In this document: positions 24,225-31,576 of the stretch, piece after piece
Layout: every line of letters begins with the position of its first letter
Numbering within the stretch: the first letter of the stretch is position 1
Source: Actinosynnema pretiosum
GTDB taxonomy: Bacteria; Actinomycetota; Actinomycetes; Mycobacteriales; Pseudonocardiaceae
Assembly: GCF_024171695.1 (NCBI RefSeq)
Contig: NZ_JAMTCF010000018.1
Span: 147,846-211,845 of the forward strand
DNA: 64,000 nt
Direction: 5' to 3'
Made by a program: the position numbers and the translations under genes
The notes under the pieces: model-generated
The model's input: the letters and a program-made list of their open reading frames with translations, nothing else
Database searches by the model: none
Told to the model about the DNA's origin: nothing

Positions 24225-25967
24225 ATGGGGGAGTCCGTGCTCATCCGCTTGCTCCGCGGCCACCTGAGGCCGTACCGGCGAGAACTGACCGCCGTGCTGG
24301 TCCTCCAGCTCATCGGCACGATCGCCTCGCTGTACCTGCCCAGCCTCAACGCCGACATCATCGACTTCGGGATCGCCAAGGGGGACAACGGCTACATCAT
24401 GACGACCGGCGGCTGGATGCTGCTGGTCTCGCTGGTCCAGATCGCCTGTTCGGTGGGCGCCGTGTACTTCGGCGCGCGCACCGCCATGAGCTTCGGCCGG
24501 GACGTCCGGTCGGAGGTGTTCCACCGGGTCGGCTCGTTCTCGGCCCGCGAGGTCGCCGAGTTCGGCCCGTCCTCGCTGATCACCCGCAACACCAACGACG
24601 TGCAGCAGGTCCAGGTGCTGGTCGTGATGGTGTGCACCCTGCTGGTGTCCGCGCCGATCACCTGCGTGGCGGGCATCGTCATGGCGCTGCGGGAGGACGC
24701 GGGGCTGTCCTGGCTGCTGGTGGTGTGCGTGCCCGCGCTGGCGGTCTCGCTGATCCTGATCGGCCGCCGCATGGTGCCGCAGTTCCGGCTCATGCAGGAG
24801 GGCGTCGACGAGGTCAACCGGGTGCTGCGCGAGCAGCTCGCGGGCATCCGCGTGGTCCGCGCGTTCGTGCGCGAGCGGCACGAGACCGAGCGCTTCGCCA
24901 AGGCCAACGCCGACCTGAGCCGCACGGCGCTGCGGGCGGGCGCGCTGATGGCGCTGGTGTTCCCGATCGTGATGCTGGTGCTGAACGGGTCCGGCGCGGC
25001 CGTGCTGTGGTTCGGCGCGGCCAGGATCGACACCGGCGAGATCCAGATCGGCGCGCTGACCGCGTTCCTGAGCTACCTGATGCAGATCCTGATGTCGGTC
25101 ATGATGGCCACCTTCATGGCGATGATGATCCCGCGCGCGGCGGTGTGCGCCGAGCGCATCATGGAGGTCCTCGGCACCGACAGCTCGGTGGTCCCGGCCG
25201 CCGACCCGGTGACGGCGCTGCCCGGTCCGGCGTCGGTGGAGTTCCGCTCGGCCGAGTTCCGCTACCCCGGCGCGACCGACCCGGTGCTGCGCGACATCTC
25301 GTTCCGCGCCGAGGCAGGTCAGACCACGGCGATCATCGGCAGCACCGGCGCGGGCAAGACGACGCTGCTGTCGCTGGTGCCCAGGCTGATCGACGTCACC
25401 GGCGGCGAGGTGCTGGTGAGCGGCGTCGACGTGCGCGAGGCGGGCGCGGAGGCGCTCGGCGGGGTGATCGGCCTGGTGCCGCAGCGGGCGTACCTGTTCT
25501 CGGGCACGGTCGCCAGCAACCTGCGCTACGGCAACCCCGAGGCCACCGACGAGGAGCTGTGGGAGGCCCTCGACGTCGCGCAGGCGCGGGGCTTCGTGGA
25601 GGCGATGGAGGGCGGTCTGGAGGCCCCGATCGCCCAGGGCGGCACGAACGTGTCCGGCGGTCAGCGCCAACGCCTGTCGATCGCGCGGGCCCTGGTGCGC
25701 AAGCCGGGCGTGTACCTCTTCGACGACGCCTTCTCGGCCCTGGACCTGGCCACCGACGCCCGCCTCCGAGCCGCCCTGCGCCCCAGGACGAGGGAGTCGG
25801 TCGTGATCGTGGTGGCCCAACGCGTGTCGACGGTGGTCGACGCGGACCGCATCGTGGTCCTGGAGAACGGCGCCGTGGTGGGCGTGGGCACCCACGCCGA
25901 ACTGCTGGAAACGTGCCCGACGTACCTGGAGATCGTGGAGTCCCAACTAACCCCGGAGGCAGCGTGA
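24225..25967 (+). CDS. ABC exporter half-transporter 1 (permease-ATPase)
   Basis: 580 aa. The ATG at 24225 and the GTG at 24237 (after GGGGGAG) are both credible; the latter gives VLIRLLRGHLRPYRRELTA. Residues ~15-310 hold six membrane helices with the coupling region EVNRVLREQLAGIRVVRAFV; the nucleotide-binding domain has Walker A GSTGAGKTTLLS, signature VSGGQRQRLSIARAL and Walker B VYLFDDAFSALD. After Walker B the usual catalytic Glu is Asp (FDDAF), marking the degenerate site of a heterodimeric exporter. The partner with a Glu is 1.2 kb downstream. Lipid or drug export under TetR control is likely. Confidence 0.92.
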   Translation: MGESVLIRLLRGHLRPYRRELTAVLVLQLIGTIASLYLPSLNADIIDFGIAKGDNGYIMTTGGWMLLVSLVQIACSVGAVYFGARTAMSFGRDVRSEVFHRVGSFSAREVAEFGPSSLITRNTNDVQQVQVLVVMVCTLLVSAPITCVAGIVMALREDAGLSWLLVVCVPALAVSLILIGRRMVPQFRLMQEGVDEVNRVLREQLAGIRVVRAFVRERHETERFAKANADLSRTALRAGALMALVFPIVMLVLNGSGAAVLWFGAARIDTGEIQIGALTAFLSYLMQILMSVMMATFMAMMIPRAAVCAERIMEVLGTDSSVVPAADPVTALPGPASVEFRSAEFRYPGATDPVLRDISFRAEAGQTTAIIGSTGAGKTTLLSLVPRLIDVTGGEVLVSGVDVREAGAEALGGVIGLVPQRAYLFSGTVASNLRYGNPEATDEELWEALDVAQARGFVEAMEGGLEAPIAQGGTNVSGGQRQRLSIARALVRKPGVYLFDDAFSALDLATDARLRAALRPRTRESVVIVVAQRVSTVVDADRIVVLENGAVVGVGTHAELLETCPTYLEIVESQLTPEAA

Positions 25968-27145
25968 CCACCCCACGCCGCTCCAGGGCAACCTGCAAGC
26001 GCCAAAGCGCCTCTGGCCGAACGCCAGCAGCAGCGTTGGCGCTGGTTCCTGCCAGCCAAAGGCCAACCATCTCGCTGGTGCTGGCTCCCGCCAGCCAAAG
26101 GCCTCTTGGCCGGACATCAACCGCCGCGCTGACACTGGCTCCCGCTGGTCAGAGGCCTTCCGACTGGACGTCAGCCATTGCATTGGCGCTGGCTTCCACC
26201 GGCCAAAGCACCTCACGTCGGATGCCAACCATCGCGCTGGTGCAGGCTCCCGCTGGCCAAAGGTCTTCTGGTCGGACGTCAACCGCCGCGTTGACGCAGG
26301 CTCCCGCTGGCCAGAGCGCCTCTCGCTGGACATCTACCGCCGCGCTGGTGTCGGTTCCCGCTGGCCAAGGGCTTTCTGGCTGGATGCCAACCGCCGTGCT
26401 GCCCCAGGCTCCCCAGCAGCCAAAACCCGCTCAGCGGTTGTCGACCTCTGCGCCATCAGCGCCGGTTCCCACACGCCAAGGTTCCCCTCGGCGGGTATCC
26501 ACGTCAGTACTGGTGTCGACCCCACGACGGGCACCATTTCCCACGCCAGTCCCACCACCCACGTGGATGTCGGCCCTCACGCCGGCGCGCCGACCACGCA
26601 ACGCGTTGGCGCGCCAGGTGCCGCCAAGCCAAGTCACCGTCCCGCTGACGTCCCCAGCCCGCACTTCCGCCCTGTCAACGTCCCCTGCCCGCCCCGCCGA
26701 GTCCCCAACTTCCCAGGCCCAGGAACCAATGCCGCCTGCCGCCACCCGGCCGAAGACCTCTCTCCACGGCGCTTCAGGTGGCGCTCCGCTCCTCGCGCCC
26801 ACCGCTCTGCTCTCCGGCACCAGCACCAGCACCGGTGTCGATTCGCTCTTTCAGCCTGCTCACGAACCGGCGTCCGCACCTCACCGCAGTCGGACACGGC
26901 CCCCGCACCCCACCTCTACCTCCGTCATCCCCACCACCCACGAGCCCGTGCCAGGACTGCTCACGTCCCGCTTCTTCGCGCCCATCCCTCCCAACCCCAC
27001 CCCACCCAGGTCCCCGCTGCACGGCCCCCGGTCGTCCGCGCCCGCGTCCCCGCTGTCGTCCGCGCCGCAGTCAGCACCGTCGCCCGCGCTGCCAACCGCG
27101 TCGCCGCTCGCGCCGTCGTCCGCGCCCAGGAAGGCACACCAGTGA
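25964..27145 (+). CDS. Low-complexity repeat ORF wedged between the two ABC genes (coding status doubtful)
   Basis: An open frame of 393 codons that begins GTG 25964 in a GTGA overlap with ABC half 1 (GGAGG in front) and ends TGA 27145 in a GTGA overlap with the start of ABC half 2. Its first ~150 residues contain about seven 18-residue repeats with consensus like ALTQAPAGQSASRWTSTA, encoded by 54-bp units between about 26033 and 26415; the rest is Pro/Ser/Thr/Ala-rich. It has no signal peptide, membrane helix or known domain. Third-position GC is visibly lower than in neighbours. It may be expressed by coupling, or be an insert whose frame is an accident. The 9-mer GTGACCACC stands at both borders. 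Confidence 0.45.
   Translation: MTTPRRSRATCKRQSASGRTPAAALALVPASQRPTISLVLAPASQRPLGRTSTAALTLAPAGQRPSDWTSAIALALASTGQSTSRRMPTIALVQAPAGQRSSGRTSTAALTQAPAGQSASRWTSTAALVSVPAGQGLSGWMPTAVLPQAPQQPKPAQRLSTSAPSAPVPTRQGSPRRVSTSVLVSTPRRAPFPTPVPPPTWMSALTPARRPRNALARQVPPSQVTVPLTSPARTSALSTSPARPAESPTSQAQEPMPPAATRPKTSLHGASGGAPLLAPTALLSGTSTSTGVDSLFQPAHEPASAPHRSRTRPPHPTSTSVIPTTHEPVPGLLTSRFFAPIPPNPTPPRSPLHGPRSSAPASPLSSAPQSAPSPALPTASPLAPSSAPRKAHQ
26033..26415. repeat. 54-bp imperfect tandem repeats (about 7 copies)
   Basis: Successive units share cores such as CAGGCTCCCGCTGGCCA at about 54-bp spacing with point differences and one shortened copy near the left end. Both strands stay open through them, a consequence of the unit length being a multiple of three. 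Confidence 0.75.
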
Positions 27146-29031
27146 CCACCACCCAACCCCAGGCGGCCAGGCCGCAGCCGCGTGGACCGATGGGAGGCGG
27201 CGGGCCCTTCGGGGGCGGGATGCCGCCGATGGGCAAGGCCCACGACTTCAAGCCGTCCGCCAAGCGGCTGGTCGGCAGGTTGAGCCCGGAGCGGACGCCG
27301 TTCGTCGGGGTCGTCGTGCTCGGCGTGGCCAGCGTCGCGCTGTCCGTCGCCGGGCCCAAGGTCCTCGGGCACGCCACCGACATCATCTTCGACGGCGTCC
27401 TCGCCCGGATGCGCGGCGTTCCCGGCGCGGGCATCGACTTCGCCGCGCTCGGCTCCGTCCTGTCCTGGGTCCTCGGCCTGTACGTGGCGTCGTCGCTGTT
27501 CGGCTACGTCCAGGGCAGGCTGCTCAACGGCGTCGTGCAGCGCGTGGTCTACCGGCTGCGCGCCGACGTCGAGGACAAGCTGCACCGCCTGCCGCTGCGC
27601 TACTTCGACAGCCAACCGCGCGGCGAGCTGCTCTCCCGCGTCACCAACGACATCGACAACATCTCCACCACCCTCCAGCAGACCATGAGCCAGCTGCTCG
27701 TCTCCGGTCTGACGCTGATCGGCGTGCTGGCGATGATGGTGTCGATCTCCCCGCTGCTGGCGCTGATCGCACTGGCCCTGATCCCGCTGTCGATCATCAT
27801 CACCGCGCGCATCCGCAAGCGGTCGCAGGCGCTGTTCGTGGCGCAGTGGAAGCACACCGGCGACCTCAACGCGCACATCGAGGAGGCGTTCAGCGGTCAC
27901 CAGCTCGTCAAGGTGTTCGGCCGCCAGCGCGAGTCCGAGGAGGAGTTCCGCCGCCGCAACGACGACCTGCTCGGGTCGGCGCTGGGCGCGCAGTTCATCT
28001 CCGGTCTGATCATGCCGCTGATGATGTTCCTGTCGAACGTCGGCTACGTCGCGATCGCCGTGGTCGGCGGCCTGCGGGTGACCTCGGGCGCGATGACGCT
28101 CGGCGAGGTCCAGGCGTTCATCCAGTACTCCCGCCAGTTCACCCAGCCGCTCACCCAGGTGGCGGCGATGGCGAACCTGCTCCAGTCCGGCGTCGCCTCC
28201 GCCGAGCGGGTGTTCGAGCTGCTCGACGCCGAGGAGCAGGTCCCCGACCCGGTCGAGGAGCAGCTGCCCGCGACCCGCAGGGGCCGGGTGGAGTTCCACG
28301 ACGTCAGCTTCTCCTACCTGCCCGAGCAACCGCTGATCAAGCACCTGTCGCTGGTCGCGGAGCCGGGCAGCACGGTGGCGATCGTCGGCCCGACCGGCGC
28401 GGGCAAGACCACGCTGGTCAACCTGGTGATGCGCTTCTACGAGCTGGACGAGGGCCGCATCACCCTGGACGGCGTGGACATCACCGCGCTCAAGCGCGAG
28501 GACCTGCGCTCGCAGATCGGCATGGTGCTCCAGGAGACGTGGCTGTTCGGCGGCACGATCCGGCAGAACATCGCCTACGGCAGGCCGGACGCGACCGAGG
28601 AGGAGATCCTGACCGCCGCCAGGGCGACCTACGTGGACCGCTTCGTCCGCACCCTGCCCGACGGCTACGACACCCTGATCGACGAGGAGGGTGGCAACGT
28701 CAGCGCGGGCGAGAAGCAGCTGCTGACGATCGCGCGGGCGTTCCTGGCCAACCCGTCGCTGCTGATCCTGGACGAGGCCACCAGCTCGGTCGACACCCGG
28801 ACCGAGTCGCTGGTGCAGCACGCGATGGCGGCGCTGCGCTCCTCCAGGACGAGCTTCGTGATCGCACACCGCCTGTCGACCATCCGCGACGCCGACCTGA
28901 TCCTGGTGATGGAGGCGGGCCGGATCGTGGAGCAGGGCACGCACGAGGAGCTGATCACGAAGGAAGGCGCCTACCACCGGCTGTACTCGGCCCAGTTCGC
29001 GGAAGCGGGGGAGAACGAAGAGAAGAGCTGA
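27142..29031 (+). CDS. ABC exporter half-transporter 2 (permease-ATPase)
   Basis: 629 aa from GTG 27142 (AGGAAGG upstream). A flexible Pro/Gly-rich leader of ~30 residues (PMGGGGPFGGGMPPMGK) precedes the membrane domain (~45-350, six helices; DNISTTLQQTMSQLLVSGLT). The ATPase has Walker A GPTGAGKTTLVN, Q-loop MVLQETWLFGGTI, a signature altered to VSAGEKQLLTIARAF, Walker B LLILDEATSSVD with the catalytic Glu, and the switch IAHRLSTIRDAD. Together with half 1 this is a heterodimer with one canonical and one degenerate ATP site, like the LmrCD/TM287-288 type. The Gly/Pro-rich leader and the altered signature (SAGE) recur in this actinobacterial subfamily. Confidence 0.92.
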   Translation: MTTTQPQAARPQPRGPMGGGGPFGGGMPPMGKAHDFKPSAKRLVGRLSPERTPFVGVVVLGVASVALSVAGPKVLGHATDIIFDGVLARMRGVPGAGIDFAALGSVLSWVLGLYVASSLFGYVQGRLLNGVVQRVVYRLRADVEDKLHRLPLRYFDSQPRGELLSRVTNDIDNISTTLQQTMSQLLVSGLTLIGVLAMMVSISPLLALIALALIPLSIIITARIRKRSQALFVAQWKHTGDLNAHIEEAFSGHQLVKVFGRQRESEEEFRRRNDDLLGSALGAQFISGLIMPLMMFLSNVGYVAIAVVGGLRVTSGAMTLGEVQAFIQYSRQFTQPLTQVAAMANLLQSGVASAERVFELLDAEEQVPDPVEEQLPATRRGRVEFHDVSFSYLPEQPLIKHLSLVAEPGSTVAIVGPTGAGKTTLVNLVMRFYELDEGRITLDGVDITALKREDLRSQIGMVLQETWLFGGTIRQNIAYGRPDATEEEILTAARATYVDRFVRTLPDGYDTLIDEEGGNVSAGEKQLLTIARAFLANPSLLILDEATSSVDTRTESLVQHAMAALRSSRTSFVIAHRLSTIRDADLILVMEAGRIVEQGTHEELITKEGAYHRLYSAQFAEAGENEEKS

Positions 29032-29097
29032 GCGCGCCACGACCTGAGCGCATCACAACCTGAACGCGGACCGAGTCCGGCCCGGCCGATCACCACA

Positions 29098-29122
29098 GCG
29101 GCGGTGCACCAAGCACCGCCGC
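29098..29122 (+). terminator. Hairpin terminator of ABC exporter operon
   Basis: Perfect 10-bp stem (GCGGCGGTGC) with loop ACCAA, 67 bp after the exporter stop codon and immediately before an 8-bp tandem repeat. Confidence 0.65.
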
Positions 29123-29126
29123 CTGT

Positions 29127-29206
29127 GGCGGGCTGGCGGGCTGGCGGGCTGGCGGGCTGGCGGGCTGGCGGGCTGGCGGGCTGGCGGGCTGGCGGGCTGG
29201 CGGGGC
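29127..29206. repeat. 8-bp tandem repeat (GGCGGGCT)9
   Basis: Nine exact copies of GGCGGGCT from 29127 to 29198 and a tenth with one change (GGCGGGGC). It lies in the gap between convergent transcription units. The unit is not a multiple of three, so it has no constant codon meaning; copy number is expected to vary by slippage. Confidence 0.95.
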
Positions 29207-29282
29207 GCACCCGAGCCGGTTTCGGTTGGTGTGGTCGGGAACCGGGGGGCGGTGGGAGTCAGGCCGTGGGCAGAACAGGGGT

Positions 29283-30047
29283 TCAGGTCGGGTCCAGGAG
29301 GGCCCACACCGCCTTGCCGCCCACGGCGGGGGCGGTGCCCCACTGGCTCGCCGCGTACGCGACCACGTCCAGGCCGCCGCTCCGGTCCCGGCGCCTGTTC
29401 GGCAGGGTGGTGCAGCGGTCCTGGACCGAGATCCTCAGGTGGCCGCCCATCAGGCGGTCGGTGAACGTCCTGGGGCTGGTCGTGGTGCGGTCGCGCGCGG
29501 TCCGGTCCCCGGTGGTGCGGTCGTCCGCGGTGGTCAGGCGCAGCCACAGGTCGGTTCTCGCGTGCGCGACGGCGTTGTCGGTCAGCGCCGCCGCGATCAG
29601 CGCCGCCGCGTCCAGCAGGCCGGTGAGGTCCCAGGCCAGGCACGTGTCGGTCGCGAACAGCCGCGCGCGCACCGGGCTCACCGGGGTCGGCGGCAGGTGG
29701 ATGCGCCTGTGGCGGGGTGGGGGCAGGGGAGCGGTGGCGCGCAGGGCGCCCGCCAGGTCCGGGCTCACCGGCAGGCGTTCGCGGATCCAGTCCGCCACCG
29801 GGCGGGGGCTCACCATGGCCAGCGGGATGCCCGGCCACTTGGCCACCCGGTCCGCCACCTGGCACAGCAGGCCGAGCAGCGCCGGTGAGGCGATCTCGGT
29901 CCTGGTCAGGTCGACCACCAGCGCCACCGGGTGATCGGCCGCGACCCGCAGCAGCGCCTGGCGGAGCGGCGCGGCCGTGGACAGGTCCAGTCTGCCCACC
30001 GGGCGCATCAGCGCGGCGCCCGCTGCGTGGGACAGGTGGCAGCGCAT
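29283..30047 (-). CDS. STAS-domain / ATPase-like fusion (anti-sigma switch protein)
   Basis: About 254 aa from ATG 30047; a TTG at 30056 (GGAGG 7 bp upstream) would add three residues and is equally likely. Residues ~1-100 are a STAS domain (RPVGRLDLSTAAPLRQALL, VALVVDLTRTEIASPALLGL), with Pro-Ala-Leu where the phospho-serine region lies. Residues ~125-254 resemble the RsbW-type ATPase: LIAAALTDNAVAHARTDLWL as the N box and RSGGLDVVAYAASQWG as the G2 box, but the DxGxG box reads QDRCTTL, so ATP binding is doubtful. It lies 100 bp downstream of a sigma-factor gene and may regulate it. Having antagonist and kinase halves in one chain is unusual. Confidence 0.75.
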   Translation of the reverse strand: MRCHLSHAAGAALMRPVGRLDLSTAAPLRQALLRVAADHPVALVVDLTRTEIASPALLGLLCQVADRVAKWPGIPLAMVSPRPVADWIRERLPVSPDLAGALRATAPLPPPRHRRIHLPPTPVSPVRARLFATDTCLAWDLTGLLDAAALIAAALTDNAVAHARTDLWLRLTTADDRTTGDRTARDRTTTSPRTFTDRLMGGHLRISVQDRCTTLPNRRRDRSGGLDVVAYAASQWGTAPAVGGKAVWALLDPT

Positions 30048-30159
30048 GGTCGTCAACGGGGAACCTCCTCCGTCTCGCGGATCACCGCGCGCGCCGGTGC
30101 GCCCGGTGGTGCGTGCGGCGGTGTGCGTGGTGGCGCGTGCTCGCGGGTCGCCGCGGGCG

Positions 30160-31356
30160 TCACGGTGTGCTCCCGCGTCTGCGCAGGTGCCTGCGGGCGT
30201 GGGTGCGGGCCACGCGCAGCGCGCGGTCCACGTCGGGGACCGTGGAACCGGTGAGCCGGGCGATCGAGTCCCTGGTGGTCCCGTGCGCGAGCAGCGCCAG
30301 CACCCGCAGGTGCCCCACCTCCAACCCGGCCGCGTCCGCCAACGCCCACGCCGCGTGCAACCGGTCCACCACGTCCTGCGCGTGATCCGGCTGCGGGGCG
30401 GGGAGGAGGGTGGCGTTGCGGCAGGCTCGGGCGTGCGCGTGCCGCCTGTGCAGCAGGGCGGTGCAGCGGCGCCACAGCACCGTGTCCAGCAGGCCGTCGA
30501 AACCCTCGCGGTAGAGGCGGGGGAGGGACATGACGGTCACCAGCACGTCGTGCACCACGTCGTCGGCCTCGTCGCCCACGCCCAGCCGGATCGCCGCGCC
30601 GTGCAGGCGGGAACGCCTGCGCAGGCACAGGTCCCAGGCCTGGGACTCGGTGAGCAGGGCCGGATCGTCCACCGGTGGGGTGGCTGCGGCTCGTGGGGGA
30701 GTGCGTGGGGCGGGGACGGGTGCGATCGGGGGAGGCGGCGTGGTGGGGAAGGACCAGGGCGGGGCGGGGGGAGCGGGTGCTGGGCCGAGGTCGGGCAGTT
30801 CGAGTGCGGCTGTTGCGGTGAAGCGGGTTTCGGAAAGCGCTTTCCCCTGGGGGGTTGCGGTGCTCGGCCAACTGGCGGCACCGGGAGACGAGGAGCCTGG
30901 GGCGGGGGAGGGTAATCGGGCCTCGGGGAGCGTCGGGGAGGTGGGCATTCCCTCGGGACCTCCGGGTGTCGGGGCGCTTGGGCATGACGGAGGCGCCTGG
31001 GCGGCCGGTGTGCGGGGCGGAGGTGCTGGCTCGGGAGGTGCTGGTTCGGCCGGTGCCTGCGCAGTCGGTGCGCGTGATGGAGGCGCCAGCCTGGGAGGTG
31101 CCTGCGCAGTCGGTGCGCGTGACAGGGACGTCGGCTCGGGAGGTGCCGGTTCTGGAGGTGTCAGCTCAGCGGGTGCGCGTGGTGGGGGCGGAGGTGTTCG
31201 CCCTGCCGGTGGGAGCGGCGGAGATGTCGGGACGGGCCTGGGGTTGCGCTGTGGATTCGCGTCCCCTCTCACCGCGCACCCCGCATGATCAACCGACATC
31301 TCCGCGTTCGCGCGAGGTGGGAGGCCACGCACCCCCTGCCTCGCGCTCGGCCCCAT
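30160..31356 (-). CDS. ECF-like sigma factor with long Pro-rich N-terminal extension
   Basis: The conserved part is the last ~180 residues: region 2 LHGAAIRLGVGDEADDVVHD followed by VMSLPRLYREGFDGLLDTVL, and region 4 VGHLRVLALLAHGTTRDSIA then STVPDVDRALRVARTHARRH. Ahead of it are about 215 residues dominated by Pro, Ala and Ser with imperfect repeats (APTAQAPPRLAPPSRAPTAQ). Start is uncertain: ATG 31356, ATG 31299 or a later codon such as GTG before DDPALLTESQAWDLCLRRR. The repeats and absent ribosome-binding site make a shorter protein possible. The downstream STAS-ATPase fusion is the likely partner. Confidence 0.65.
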   Translation of the reverse strand: MGPSARQGVRGLPPRANAEMSVDHAGCAVRGDANPQRNPRPVPTSPPLPPAGRTPPPPPRAPAELTPPEPAPPEPTSLSRAPTAQAPPRLAPPSRAPTAQAPAEPAPPEPAPPPRTPAAQAPPSCPSAPTPGGPEGMPTSPTLPEARLPSPAPGSSSPGAASWPSTATPQGKALSETRFTATAALELPDLGPAPAPPAPPWSFPTTPPPPIAPVPAPRTPPRAAATPPVDDPALLTESQAWDLCLRRRSRLHGAAIRLGVGDEADDVVHDVLVTVMSLPRLYREGFDGLLDTVLWRRCTALLHRRHAHARACRNATLLPAPQPDHAQDVVDRLHAAWALADAAGLEVGHLRVLALLAHGTTRDSIARLTGSTVPDVDRALRVARTHARRHLRRRGSTP

Positions 31357-31532
31357 CCGGGCAAGTGCCAGGGTTCACGAGGTGTGCGGTCCCTGGCCAG
31401 GGTTGCATTTGCCGAGGGGTGCTGTGTCGGCACGATCGGGTGAACTTTGGCCTGCGGCGACAGGGTCCGGGTGCGCTGGGAGGTCGGGTTCGGCGTGGCG
31501 GTTGTGCTGCCTCGGCCTGCGCTTGACAGCGG

Positions 31533-31574
31533 GGGCGGGGCGCTCAAGGCGGTCGAGCCTTGAGCGCCCCGCCC
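31533..31574 (-). terminator. Very strong hairpin terminator
   Basis: Perfect 18-bp stem (GGGCGGGGCGCTCAAGGC) with loop GGTCGA, beginning 2 bp beyond the stop codon of the large hypothetical gene. Confidence 0.8.
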
Positions 31575-31576
31575 AG

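Noticed and set aside
24154..26100. A biosynthetic or toxin-antitoxin cluster around the TetR-ABC locus
   Set aside because: Only a regulator and exporter are present; no synthase or small paired genes.
25947..26333. Minus-strand repeat protein (REPAPARWLAS-type) opposite the exporter insert
   Set aside because: Created by the same 54-bp repeats, whose length keeps several frames open; no start signal, and it runs against the operon.
29104..29934. Plus-strand ORF beginning in the 8-bp repeat (WRAGGLAGWRAGG...)
   Set aside because: An artefact of the tandem repeat followed by antisense of the STAS-ATPase gene.
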